From: Pontibacterium sinense
GTDB taxonomy: Bacteria > Pseudomonadota > Gammaproteobacteria > Pseudomonadales > Balneatricaceae
Reading direction: 5' to 3'
DNA length: 64,000 nt
NCBI RefSeq assembly: GCF_015209595.1
Contig: NZ_JADEYS010000004.1
Coordinates: 124,001-188,000, forward strand
Each line of letters opens with the position of its first letter. The first letter of the stretch is position 1. Positions 42,363 through 51,296 of this stretch are shown here, in pieces. The translations under genes and the position numbers were made by a program. Below the pieces are notes generated by a model. That model was not told where the DNA came from. It saw nothing but the letters and a program-made list of their open reading frames with translations, and did not search any database.

Positions 42363-43706
42363 TTATCGCTTCCCTAAGCGGCGAATTGCTTGTGGAGTGA
42401 AGTCTTTGTACTTAAAGCGTTTACTGAAATCGAAGCCGATGCCTTCTTCGTTGGTCAGGCTGCCGACCAGATAGCGACCGGATTGCAGGTCATATAACGC
42501 TTCAGCGGCGATCCAGGGAACGTTTACATCACGGTATTGCAGCTGATGGGCTTCCCCGACACGCCAGAGTTCTCCTCGACCGTCGTAGTGATCAACCACT
42601 GCGATCTGCCAGCTATCCTCATCAATGTAGAAGGTTCGCTTAGCGTAGATATGACGGGCACCTTCCTTCAGCGTTGCTTCGACCTTCCATACCCGGTGTA
42701 GCTCATAGCGGGTCAGGTCCGGATTCATGTGGCCAGGTTGGAGGATGTTTTTATAGGTCAGCTCCCGATCCGCCAGTTTGAAGCTGTTGTAGGGGATATA
42801 CATCTCCTGCTTACCGACAAGCTTCCAGTCATAACGGTCGGGTGCCCCGTTAAACATATCCAGGTTGTCTGTGGTGCGCTGACCGTCCGTTGCGGTACCA
42901 GGTGCATCGTAGGCAATCTGAGGTGCGCGGCGTACACGGCGCTGACCGGCATTGTAGGTCCAGGCCTGGCGGGGCTGTGTGACCTGATTGACGGTCTCGT
43001 GAACCAGCAGCACGTTACCGGTTAGGCGGGCCGGTGCCTGTACCTGCTGCACGAAGTAGAACAGGATGTTTTCCTGATTCGATTTCTTGCCATCCAGATA
43101 GTTGGGCCAGGACATCTTTTCGTTAATCTTCACCGGCGTGAAGTTACCATTCGCCTGCACAGGTACTTGTACAAAGGTACGTTCCAGTGAACCGCCGCGA
43201 TAGCGGGTCATGTGATTCCAGATCGCTTCCAAACCGTTAGCCGGAATTGGAAACGCTACACCTTCGGACAGGTTAGAGACGCTGTTGCCGTCATTTGCCA
43301 ATGCGGCGTTGAGGGCATTGTCCTTCGTGGAGGCCTGAATATTTTCCGGCACCTTCGCGGTACGATGGGTTGGATACACATTCAGTTTGTAGGTATCCGG
43401 GAATTTCTTAAACATCGCTTGCTGACCCGGTGACAGATAAGCCTTGTGCTGATCAAGGTTTGCAGCAGTGATGGTTACAATCGGTTTTTCGTTGGCAAAT
43501 GGATCGGCATAGCGGTTGTCACTGGTACTTAGGCCACCTTCCCAGCGTGGGATCGTGCCCGCTTCATTACCTGATTTTTCTGCCCCCATCGGCGTGAGTG
43601 TCTGGCCGAGTTGTGCGGCTTGTTCCGGTGATACTGCGGCGAAAAGGCTGGAGCTGCCGGCTAGCAGCGCGATACCCAGAGCCAGAGATTTACGTGTAAA
43701 TTGCAT
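42363..43706 (-). CDS. DUF1329 family periplasmic/outer-membrane protein
   Basis: A 447-residue exported protein (signal MQFTRKSLALGIALLAGSSSLFA). It matches DUF1329: a LolA/LolB-like fold expected to hold hydrophobic ligands. Conserved parts are TPMGAEKSGNEAGTIPRWEGGL, GLEAIWNHMTRYRGGSL, WTYNAGQRRVRRAPQIAYDAP and the C-terminal RRTFYIDEDSWQIAVVDHYDGRGELWR-like region. The start at 43706 begins the signal peptide. DUF1302 lies just upstream on the same strand, a pairing seen across Pseudomonas and marine gammaproteobacteria and thought to handle lipids or other hydrophobic compounds at the outer membrane. That role is inferred. Confidence 0.9.
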   Translation of the reverse strand: MQFTRKSLALGIALLAGSSSLFAAVSPEQAAQLGQTLTPMGAEKSGNEAGTIPRWEGGLSTSDNRYADPFANEKPIVTITAANLDQHKAYLSPGQQAMFKKFPDTYKLNVYPTHRTAKVPENIQASTKDNALNAALANDGNSVSNLSEGVAFPIPANGLEAIWNHMTRYRGGSLERTFVQVPVQANGNFTPVKINEKMSWPNYLDGKKSNQENILFYFVQQVQAPARLTGNVLLVHETVNQVTQPRQAWTYNAGQRRVRRAPQIAYDAPGTATDGQRTTDNLDMFNGAPDRYDWKLVGKQEMYIPYNSFKLADRELTYKNILQPGHMNPDLTRYELHRVWKVEATLKEGARHIYAKRTFYIDEDSWQIAVVDHYDGRGELWRVGEAHQLQYRDVNVPWIAAEALYDLQSGRYLVGSLTNEEGIGFDFSKRFKYKDFTPQAIRRLGKR

Positions 43707-43734
43707 GGTGAGAGTCTCCTGAGTATAGGGCTGA

Positions 43735-45600
43735 TCAGAACGAAACGGACGCACTGAGAGAGATAAAGTCACGGTCATCCAACGCGTTAAAGTCGCCGCC
43801 GAAGAAATCAGTATAGGCAAGCTGAACGCTGTACTGATTCAGGTAATCAGCCGTTAGACTCAGACTGATTGACTTCTCTCCTTCGTTGAACGCTGCGCCT
43901 GGTTGTGGACCGTAACCCTCGACACCGTGCTTGAAGCTGATCTGTGGCGTCAGGTTTACGCCGGAGAACGCGTCAGGGTAGTTCAGGTTTGCTCGCAGAA
44001 CGTAACCCCAGGAGTTTTCAGTGACAAAGCCTTCGGTATCACCTGCGGTATACCCAAAGGCACCCGCACGGCCATATTTCAGCGCGTTTGCGCCTTCGTC
44101 GAGTGAGTGGACATGGGTCCATGCAATCTCACCGATCAGTGCCAGTCGACTCGCACCCAGTACGCGGTCATGGAACTGAATAAAGGTGTTCTGTAGCTGG
44201 GTTACATCAAACAGGGAGTAACCCTGTATTTCCGCACCCAGACCTGAACTGGAGATCAGATTATCAGCGCCGGTGTTACCGATACCACCGCTAAACTGAG
44301 TCAGGATTGCGCCCACCAGTAACGGACCGTTAATTTGTACCGGCACATCACGTTTGTGGGAGATTTCACCAGACCAGGCGATGTCACCCAAACTGGACGA
44401 GAAGCTCAGGCCCAGCATTTTGGTCTCTTCCGGATAACTGATGAAGTACTCGCTCATGAATGGAGCGGCGGACGCTTGTGCTGTTGCGACAGAGGAGGGT
44501 ACACCCGCGCCGACCAGTTGAGTGAACAAGCCCGTTGGAGAGATTGGGGTGTTCACACCGCTGATCAGAGGTAAGCGGCTGTGATACTGAGAGAAGTACA
44601 AACCAAACTCGGTGCTGTTCAGTTCTTCTGCGAAGTAGCGCAGTGCAAAACCGTATTGGCCATCATCGTCCGCTTCTCGGCGGCCGTTGGCATTACGTTC
44701 TACCACCAGAGGGCCCTGAAAGTAGGTGCTGTCAGGGACTTGTGTCGCGGCGATATTTCGGCTGGTAACGCGGATGCCATTACAGCCTTCTGCCGCAAAA
44801 TCGTTGGTAGAGAAATAGGTACCACAACCATCGACCGCGGTGGGTTCCCATTCAAGCTGGTAAAAGCCTTCTACGCTGAGGTTGTCCGTTAGTCCCAGAG
44901 ACGCAAAGGCCATATTCACCGGCAAGAGGCCTTCTTTCACTTCAGCCCCGGGGCGACGGAAAGCATTCACATCGACGGGGTTAATGACGTTGATGCCACC
45001 CTGTACAAAGGTGCTTTCACCCCAGTTAACAACCTGGCGGCCGAGTCGGATATCCAGTGGCTGTTCGTTTACTTCCAGCTCTGCAAACAGGTAGGCATCA
45101 AGCAGTTCGGCGCCGGAAAACTTAGCGTAATCGTTAAAGCCTTTATCGCTCAGGCTGCTGTTCGCGGTGTAACCGTTGAGCGTATTACCGTGGTCCTGAT
45201 CGCCATCTTTCAGCTCAAAGTCGTACCAATATTTACCGCGTACAAATGCCCCTACGTTTTCGTAACGCAGTTCGAGATCATGCACACCTTTGAGAATCTG
45301 GGTAAACGCATCGCCCTTATCAAAGTTAAGGTCGCCGTCATCATAGCTGCCGGAGTTGAGGCTGGTGCTGCTGCCGCCATTGGCAGGAGAGATCAGGCCG
45401 GGGTCCCGGTCCGTGGCACGCCAGCTGGCGCCTACTGATACCTGAGAATCAAAACGTCCCTCAATCTCACCCAGCTGAAATTCAACTGCTGAAACAGAGG
45501 TGCTGAAGATGGAGCTTCCCAAAAGCACCGGTAACAGGTATCGCTGGGGTGCCGTTCGCGGGAAACTGCCTTTGCGAGTGCTTCGCAAATCTATTGCCAT
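43735..45600 (-). CDS. DUF1302 family outer-membrane beta-barrel protein
   Basis: A 621-residue exported protein of family DUF1302, predicted to be an outer-membrane barrel. After a 38-residue signal (ending STSVSA) comes FQLGEIEGRFDSQVSVGASWRATDRDP, then ELEVNEQPLDIRLGRQVVNWGESTFVQGGINVINPVD, the family hallmark. The C-terminus ends in FISLSASVSF, a typical outer-membrane insertion signal with terminal Phe. The frame allows GTG at 45609, but AAGGTG six bases before ATG 45600 supports the start used. It is co-transcribed with DUF1329. Site C of the shared motif lies 156 bases upstream, on the strand facing it. Confidence 0.9.
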   Translation of the reverse strand: MAIDLRSTRKGSFPRTAPQRYLLPVLLGSSIFSTSVSAVEFQLGEIEGRFDSQVSVGASWRATDRDPGLISPANGGSSTSLNSGSYDDGDLNFDKGDAFTQILKGVHDLELRYENVGAFVRGKYWYDFELKDGDQDHGNTLNGYTANSSLSDKGFNDYAKFSGAELLDAYLFAELEVNEQPLDIRLGRQVVNWGESTFVQGGINVINPVDVNAFRRPGAEVKEGLLPVNMAFASLGLTDNLSVEGFYQLEWEPTAVDGCGTYFSTNDFAAEGCNGIRVTSRNIAATQVPDSTYFQGPLVVERNANGRREADDDGQYGFALRYFAEELNSTEFGLYFSQYHSRLPLISGVNTPISPTGLFTQLVGAGVPSSVATAQASAAPFMSEYFISYPEETKMLGLSFSSSLGDIAWSGEISHKRDVPVQINGPLLVGAILTQFSGGIGNTGADNLISSSGLGAEIQGYSLFDVTQLQNTFIQFHDRVLGASRLALIGEIAWTHVHSLDEGANALKYGRAGAFGYTAGDTEGFVTENSWGYVLRANLNYPDAFSGVNLTPQISFKHGVEGYGPQPGAAFNEGEKSISLSLTADYLNQYSVQLAYTDFFGGDFNALDDRDFISLSASVSF

Positions 45601-45755
45601 TTCGTTCACCTTAGATTGTTATTTTTTGATGGGGTGAATGAGCGTGCGCGGATAAAAAAGGGCCTAATGAGCTTGTTTACCCTTGTTGCCGCCGTTTGCT
45701 CCTGTTTACCTTAAATCGGTAGTGTCCAATACTGGCGGTTGGGTGGCTGTCTTAA

Positions 45756-45794
45756 CAATAACATTTGGCTCCACATTTAATGACAAAATGGTTC
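45756..45794 (-). promoter_or_regulatory. Site C of the shared 39-bp lipid-regulon motif
   Basis: On the minus strand ATTTTGTCATTAAAT then, 22 bp on from TGTCATT, TGTTATTG. It aligns without gaps to sites A, B and D and faces the DUF1302 gene. It sits between DUF1302 and the AraC-type regulator gene (99 bases before its start), so the regulator may also control itself from here. TTGTTA overlapping its end could be the -35 for DUF1302. Confidence 0.72.
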
Positions 45795-45892
45795 GGGTGA
45801 GACTTGCTTTGGTGTCAAATTCAAGCCATAAATACCTTCGTACACATATCGGCGGATTAAGAATAGCCGTATTTTCGGGCTCCGGAGTGGTA

Positions 45893-46954
45893 ATGAAAAA
45901 TAAAAAAACAGTGCCGGCTAACTACGTCAGACATCTGATCAGTCAGGCAGAATCACAGGGATACGATGTTGAGGGGCTGCTACAGGAAGAAGGGTTGAGC
46001 CTGTCCGACATTAACGGGCAGGGTGAATTCTCTGCTGAAAAGCTGGGTGTGCTTTATCAACGTATGATGTACATCGCTCAGGATGAGTATTTCGGCATGT
46101 TAGGGGGCGGTAAGGTACCTAACGGTACGTTTCGCATGATGTGTTACAGCATCATTCACGCAAAGTCACTGGAAAAGGCGATCTATCGGGCCAGTGCGTT
46201 TCACGAAATCTGCCGTGGCTCGAATGTGAAGCCGTTATTGGTACGTAAAGGACGGTACGCCAAAGTGTCGATTGCGACCACCGATGCATCTGGCATGGAC
46301 ATCGATGAGTTGTTGCGTGATGAAAATCCGGCACGGATTCGCACGTCATTATCGATGTGGCACAACTTTGTGTGCTGGATGATTGGTACGCGGGTGGATC
46401 TGAAAGCGGTCTATTTTGCCTATCCTGAACCTGAAGACCATGAGCACTACCGTCGTCTTTTTCAGTCAGAGGTGCGTTTTTCCCAGCATGACAATGCGTT
46501 TGTCTTTCCCTCCTACTATCTGGATTATCCGCTGGTACATAACGATGAGTCACTGCGGGTATTCCTGAAAACTGCGCCCTATCAGCTGATCGCAACAGTG
46601 AGTGACGACAGCAGCCTGAAATCTCAGGTGGTGGCGTTGCTGGGGAATGACTTTAGCCGTGAAGCACCAAGTGCGGAAGAGGTGTCCAGCCGCCTGAACA
46701 TGTCTGTATCCACACTGCGTCGTCGTCTGCTGGAAGAGGAGACCTCTTATCAGAAGATTAAAGATGAGTGTCGTAAAAAGGCTGCCTTGGGGTATATCAA
46801 CTCACCGCAGCTATCGATCAACGATGTGGCGAGTCTGATGGGGTTTGATGAGCCCTCTGCGTTCTTCCGGTCATTCAAGAAGTGGACCGGGATGACACCG
46901 GGTGAGTACCGGCGCAGTGATACCTATCAGGAGCTGCTAAGACAGGTCGATTAG
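45893..46954 (+). CDS. AraC-family regulator, candidate master of the lipid regulon
   Basis: A 353-residue regulator of the OruR/ArgR-like AraC branch. The N-terminal part (about 20-200) is the Arabinose_bd-type effector domain (VRHLISQAESQGYDVEGLLQEEGLS, FRMMCYSIIHAKSLEKAIYRASAFHEI). The C-terminal double HTH (about 250-345) reads SAEEVSSRLNMSVSTLRRRLLEE and LSINDVASLMGFDEPSAFFRSFKKWTGMTPGEYRR. The start at 45893 has CCGGAGTGG upstream; the open frame to 45683 crosses the promoter and is not family-like. Related regulators control genes for lipids and hydrophobic acids. Its divergent position from DUF1302 and the nearby motif copy make it the best candidate to bind the four sites. Confidence 0.9.
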   Translation: MKNKKTVPANYVRHLISQAESQGYDVEGLLQEEGLSLSDINGQGEFSAEKLGVLYQRMMYIAQDEYFGMLGGGKVPNGTFRMMCYSIIHAKSLEKAIYRASAFHEICRGSNVKPLLVRKGRYAKVSIATTDASGMDIDELLRDENPARIRTSLSMWHNFVCWMIGTRVDLKAVYFAYPEPEDHEHYRRLFQSEVRFSQHDNAFVFPSYYLDYPLVHNDESLRVFLKTAPYQLIATVSDDSSLKSQVVALLGNDFSREAPSAEEVSSRLNMSVSTLRRRLLEEETSYQKIKDECRKKAALGYINSPQLSINDVASLMGFDEPSAFFRSFKKWTGMTPGEYRRSDTYQELLRQVD

Positions 46955-46992
46955 GCAATCTGAGCAATATAGCGGTTCTGGAAAGCAGGCAA

Positions 46993-47033
46993 TAAAAAAG
47001 CGGACAAAGGTTAAACCTGAGTCCGCTTTTTTT
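46993..47033 (+). terminator. Bidirectional terminator between araC-type gene and deaD
   Basis: AAAAAAGCGGAC and GTCCGCTTTTTT form a 12-bp stem; an inner AGGTT/AACCT hairpin sits in the loop. T-runs on both strands serve both converging genes. Confidence 0.9.
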
Positions 47034-47047
47034 AATCGTTCACTGTA

Positions 47048-48838
47048 TTAGCTGTCTTTGCGAGGTGGACGCTTACCGCCGCCGTTGCTAGGACGCTTAC
47101 GTGGTGGACGACCTTTAGGTGCGCCTTCAGAATCTTCTGCCTGACGCAGGTTCAGGCGCTGACCGCATACGAAAGTACGCTTCAGTTTCGCCAGTGTTTC
47201 CTTAGGCATACCGGATGGCAGGTCAACGGTGCTGAAATCGTCATAGATTTCGATCTGGCCGATCAGCGATGCGGTGATGTTACCTTCGTTCGCAATCGCA
47301 CCAACAATGTTCTTAGGCTGAACATTATGCTGGTGACCGACAGCGATCTGGAAGCGTTCCATATCCATATCCGGACGACCTTTCAGCGGCTTAGCAGCAC
47401 GGTCGAATTCACGACGACGGCCGCGATCACCACGATCACCGCGATCACGGTCACCACGTTCGCGGCGTGTGCCACGGTCATCGCGACGCTCGCGTTCTGG
47501 ACGTGGTGGTGGCTCAACCATCAGCAGTGGCTGGTCGCCCTGTGCCAACAGTGCCAGTGCCGCAGCAATGTTCAACGGATCGGTATCGTGTTCTTTCTGA
47601 TATTCGGACAGCAAATCCAGGTATGGAGATACGTCCTGATTATCCAGAGTGTCACTGATGCGCTGCATGAAACGTTCAACACGTTTCTCGTTCACATCAC
47701 CTACGCTTGGCAGGTCCATGCGCTCGATTGGCTGTTTAGTCGCACGTTCGATAGTGCGCAGCATGCGCTGTTCACGGGGTGCAACGAACAGAATCGCTTC
47801 ACCGGTACGACCAGCACGGCCGGTACGGCCGATACGGTGTACGTAAGACTCAGCATCGTATGGGATGTCATAGTTCAGAACGTGGCTGATACGCTCAACG
47901 TCCAGACCACGAGCGACGACATCGGTGCCGATCAGAATATCGGTACGGCCATTTTTCAGGCGCTCAACTGTACGCTCACGCTGCTGCTGAGACATATCAC
48001 CGTTCAGCGCTTCAGCGGAGTAACCGCGGGCAGACAGTTTTTCTGCCAGCTCTTCGGTCGCAGATTTGGTGCGTACGAAGATCAGCATCGCATCAAACTG
48101 CTGCAGTTCCAGAATACGGGTCAGAGCGTCCAGCTTATGCAGGCCGCTTACGCGCCAGTATTTCTGAGAAATTGTGGTGGCAGTAGCTGTCTTGGCAGCA
48201 ATGCGCACTTCTTTCGCATCGTTCAGGTACTTCTGTGCCACACGCTTGATCTGTGGTGGCATAGTTGCAGAGAACAGTGCGATCTGACGTGTTGGTGGCG
48301 TGTGATCCAGAATCCACTCAACATCGTCGATGAAGCCCATGCGCAGCATTTCGTCTGCTTCATCCAGAACCAGTGCTTCCAGCTTATCCAGCTTCAGAGA
48401 ACCACGACGGATGTGATCCATGACACGGCCCGGAGTACCCACGATAACCTGTACGCCACGACGCAGCTGACGCAGCTGGGTTTCGTAGCTCTGACCGCCA
48501 TAGATAGGCAGGACATGGAAATCGTTCATGTACTTAGCGTAGCTCTGCAGGGCTTCAGCCACCTGAATCGCCAGCTCACGGGTCGGCGCCAGTACCAGCA
48601 GTTGCGGCTCGCGACGGTTAGTCTGCAAACGTGTCAGCAGTGGCAGTGCAAATGCTGCAGTTTTGCCGGTACCAGTCTGGGCCATACCCAGCAGGTCTGA
48701 ACCTTCCAGCAGCGGCGGGATACTTTCAGCTTGAATTGGGGAAGGTGTTTCATAACCAATCTCGTTAATCGCTCGCAGAATGGGCTCTGCAACCCCAAGA
48801 GAGGTGAAAGTAGTCGGCTGGGTGCCAGATTCGGACAT
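47048..48838 (-). CDS. deaD: DEAD-box RNA helicase, DeaD/CsdA type
   Basis: A 596-residue ATP-dependent RNA helicase used in ribosome assembly and RNA decay at low temperature. The Q motif (FTSLGVAEPILRAI), motif I AQTGTGKTAAFALP, motif II VLDEADEML, motif III SAT, and motif VI HRIGRTGRAGR are complete. After the two RecA domains (to about 370) comes an Arg/Asp/Gly-rich linker (about 440-485), then a DbpA-type RNA-binding domain (about 490-560; VGHQHNVQPKNIVGAIANEG) and a basic tail. Length and order match CsdA. The start at 48838 (MSESG) gives the usual N-terminus; the frame extends to 48859. Confidence 0.95.
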   Translation of the reverse strand: MSESGTQPTTFTSLGVAEPILRAINEIGYETPSPIQAESIPPLLEGSDLLGMAQTGTGKTAAFALPLLTRLQTNRREPQLLVLAPTRELAIQVAEALQSYAKYMNDFHVLPIYGGQSYETQLRQLRRGVQVIVGTPGRVMDHIRRGSLKLDKLEALVLDEADEMLRMGFIDDVEWILDHTPPTRQIALFSATMPPQIKRVAQKYLNDAKEVRIAAKTATATTISQKYWRVSGLHKLDALTRILELQQFDAMLIFVRTKSATEELAEKLSARGYSAEALNGDMSQQQRERTVERLKNGRTDILIGTDVVARGLDVERISHVLNYDIPYDAESYVHRIGRTGRAGRTGEAILFVAPREQRMLRTIERATKQPIERMDLPSVGDVNEKRVERFMQRISDTLDNQDVSPYLDLLSEYQKEHDTDPLNIAAALALLAQGDQPLLMVEPPPRPERERRDDRGTRRERGDRDRGDRGDRGRRREFDRAAKPLKGRPDMDMERFQIAVGHQHNVQPKNIVGAIANEGNITASLIGQIEIYDDFSTVDLPSGMPKETLAKLKRTFVCGQRLNLRQAEDSEGAPKGRPPRKRPSNGGGKRPPRKDS

Positions 48839-49091
48839 TAAATGGATACCTGTATGCAAAAAAGAGACAATTGCCCGCGGAGGGAGCTGTCAGGAGTGGT
48901 AAAAGCGGCGGATTATACAGGAAAGATGCGGCAAATGTCTAATAGGTTGGCTTGTTTAATGTTCATGAAAGCCCGCTCAAGGAAAGAATGTTGCTAGGTG
49001 CTTCGTTCGATTGCGCTAGAATGGCCCGCTGAACTGTTTCTTCTGTTTTCCATTATTGCGCCTCTGTTGCTCCAAAGGTTTTATCGCATCC

Positions 49092-50240
49092 ATGAAAATT
49101 CTCCTGCTTTCCGCATATGATGCCACCAGCCATATCTATTGGCGTAAAGGGCTGGTGGCTCAGTTCCCTGAGCATGACTGGCAGGTACTAAGCCTGCCGC
49201 CGCGTTACTTTTCCTGGCGGATTCGGGGGAATAGCCTGAGTTGGGCATTTGGGGAGCAGGCTGTTCTTAGTCAGCCGTATGATTTGATTATCGCCACGTC
49301 GATGACGGATCTGTCGGCGCTGAAAGGGATGGCCCCCCAACTGGCGACGATTCCAACACTGGTCTATTTCCACGAGAACCAGTTTGCCTACCCTGAGTCG
49401 GGCCGGGAATATGGCAGTGTCGAGCCGAAGATCCTCAATATCTATACTGCGCTGGCTGCGGATCGGGTGTTGTTTAACACCGAGTACAACCGCAGCACTT
49501 TCCTGAACGGCAGTCGAAAGCTGTTGAAGAAGTTACCTGATCAAGTACCCACAGGGTTGATTGATCAACTGGCGGCCCGTTGTGAGGTGGTGCATGTGCC
49601 ATTGCCCGACAGTCTTTTTGCAGACTCCCTGCCCGCATCTGAGCCTGCAATTGTCTGGAGTAGCGAGCAACCGTTTAACAACCGACCTTTACGTTTGATC
49701 TGGGCGGCCCGCTGGGAATTTGATAAAGGCCCGGATCGTTTACTGGCCATACTGCGTGTACTGGAGCTGCGTGGGATCGATTTTCGTCTCTGTGTGTTGG
49801 GGGAGCGCTTTCGTCATTCGCCAAAAGACTTTGATCAGATTGAAATGGAATTCACGCATCGACTGGATCAGTTTGGCTATGCCGAGAGCCGTGAGGAATA
49901 TTTGAACTGGTTGCATGCCGGAGATGTGATCTTGTCTACCGCAACCCATGAATTTCAGGGGTTGTCGGTGCTTGAAGCGGTGGCAATGGGGTGTATTCCG
50001 GTGTTACCGGGTCGGGAGGTTTACCCTGAGTTGTTTGCAGCATCTTATATCTACGACGACTGCGGCAAGGATATTGGGCGAGAGGCCGAGATAGCTGCGG
50101 ATTGTATCCTCTGGCATAAAGCGAGATTGAGTGAGGGGAAGGCTGAGGTTCCTGATGTTCATTCGCTGAGTTGGTCTCAGCTCAGACCTGATTATGCGCA
50201 GGCGATGGAAGACACATTGAAGGCTGCGAAGGAGCGTTAA
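49092..50240 (+). CDS. tRNA-queuosine alpha-mannosyltransferase-like glycosyltransferase (DUF3524)
   Basis: A 382-residue GT-B glycosyltransferase whose N-terminal domain is DUF3524 (KILLLSAYDATSHIYWRKGLVAQFPEHDWQVLSLPPRYFSWRIRGN). That domain defines the QTMAN/GTDC1 family; the human member adds mannose to queuosine in tRNA-Asp. The C-terminal half has the Rossmann GT4 part, RLIWAARWEFDKGPDRLLAILRVL and HEFQGLSVLEAVAMGCIPVLPGREVYPELF, with the E-x7-E motif. The start at 49092 begins MKILLLSA. A TAGAAT -10-like box is at 49017. Whether this bacterium mannosylates its tRNA is not known; the family is clear. Confidence 0.88.
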   Translation: MKILLLSAYDATSHIYWRKGLVAQFPEHDWQVLSLPPRYFSWRIRGNSLSWAFGEQAVLSQPYDLIIATSMTDLSALKGMAPQLATIPTLVYFHENQFAYPESGREYGSVEPKILNIYTALAADRVLFNTEYNRSTFLNGSRKLLKKLPDQVPTGLIDQLAARCEVVHVPLPDSLFADSLPASEPAIVWSSEQPFNNRPLRLIWAARWEFDKGPDRLLAILRVLELRGIDFRLCVLGERFRHSPKDFDQIEMEFTHRLDQFGYAESREEYLNWLHAGDVILSTATHEFQGLSVLEAVAMGCIPVLPGREVYPELFAASYIYDDCGKDIGREAEIAADCILWHKARLSEGKAEVPDVHSLSWSQLRPDYAQAMEDTLKAAKER

Positions 50241-50261
50241 GCGATCAGCGTCAGCCAGAAC

Positions 50262-50298
50262 AAAAACAGCCCGGTGAAATCTCAACCGGGCTGTTTTT
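50262..50298 (+). terminator. Bidirectional terminator
   Basis: AAAAACAGCCCGGT and ACCGGGCTGTTTTT pair over 14 bp around a 9-nt loop, between the glycosyltransferase gene and the convergent double-receiver gene. Confidence 0.92.
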
Positions 50299-50324
50299 GT
50301 TCTGATGTCAGTGGGGACGGTTAT

Positions 50325-51119
50325 TCAGTCCAGTAGGCGGTGTAACAGGCATTTAACCTCGACCGGTGAAAACGGCTTGTCGATCAGTGCGTCAATACCG
50401 CAGTGATTAATATGGCTGAGTTTGGTTTCGTCCTGTTCAGAGGTCACCATCATCACCGGTAGTGATGACAAGCTCTTGCTGTTGCGAATATAGGTCGTGA
50501 GTTCTGCGCCATCGACATTCGGCATGTTGAAATCGGTCACGACAAAATCCACGATGGTTTCCGACAACTCGGCGATCGCCTCTGCACCATCAACTGCCTC
50601 GACAATGTCCGTGACACCGAGATTATTCAATACCCGAGAAATCATCTTGCGGGCCATGGTGCTGTCATCCACAACCAGAGCTTTTAGCGATGTGATTTCG
50701 TAGTTTTCCAGCTCCAGCTCTTCTGGCGACAGCAATTCAACCGTTGCGTTGAGTGCGCTATTGAGATGCTGGCGGGTGAACGGTTTTGGCAGAATGGCCA
50801 CAACACCGGACTGTTTAAACACTTCAAGCTGTGCCAGACGGGTCTCACTGGTCACCAGCATAAAAGGGGTTTCAGCACAGTGTGGCAGTTCACGTACTTG
50901 TCGCAGCAGATCCAGTGCCGTGCCGTCTTCGAAATACAAGGCACTGGCAATCAGATCGGGGCTGACCGCGCCAATACTCTGTACTGCCTCGTGGATGGTG
51001 GCTGCCTGATCGATTGCTGTCACTTGTTCGTGATTCAGCTCATGCTCGATGACCTTCCGTTGCATCGCTGATGGTTCAACCAGCAGGATGTTCAGATCGC
51101 TTTGCGACAAACGCTCCAT
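50325..51119 (-). CDS. Response regulator with two receiver domains
   Basis: A 264-residue protein made of two REC domains and no output domain. The first (about 8-125; NILLVEPSAMQRKVIEHELN) has lost part of the acidic site: the expected phospho-Asp position reads PDLIASALYFEDG, with no aligned Asp. The second (about 140-262; KALVVDDSTMARKMISRVLNNLG, DFVVTDFNMPNVDGAEL, VTS, IDKPFSP) keeps the Asp pocket, phospho-Asp, Thr and Lys. Such CheY-like doubles act by protein contact. ATG 51119 with GAGG upstream is preferred over 51176. No kinase gene is nearby. Confidence 0.87.
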   Translation of the reverse strand: MERLSQSDLNILLVEPSAMQRKVIEHELNHEQVTAIDQAATIHEAVQSIGAVSPDLIASALYFEDGTALDLLRQVRELPHCAETPFMLVTSETRLAQLEVFKQSGVVAILPKPFTRQHLNSALNATVELLSPEELELENYEITSLKALVVDDSTMARKMISRVLNNLGVTDIVEAVDGAEAIAELSETIVDFVVTDFNMPNVDGAELTTYIRNSKSLSSLPVMMVTSEQDETKLSHINHCGIDALIDKPFSPVEVKCLLHRLLD

Positions 51120-51296
51120 TTCTACAACAACCTCAAAGTGTGTGCTATTCGCTTTCGGATCATAAACATAGCGCATATTTACAGATTATTGAATTAACAT
51201 AATTTTTCATCTGTATGACAATTGAGTCATGCCTGCGCTTCTGTGGGGTGGACTGCTATGCTGAAGCATATTGATTGGATGACGGGAGACTAGGGA

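Noticed and set aside
47327-48700. A 457-codon open frame antisense to deaD
   Set aside because: A shadow of the strongly biased deaD codons, with no recognisable domain.
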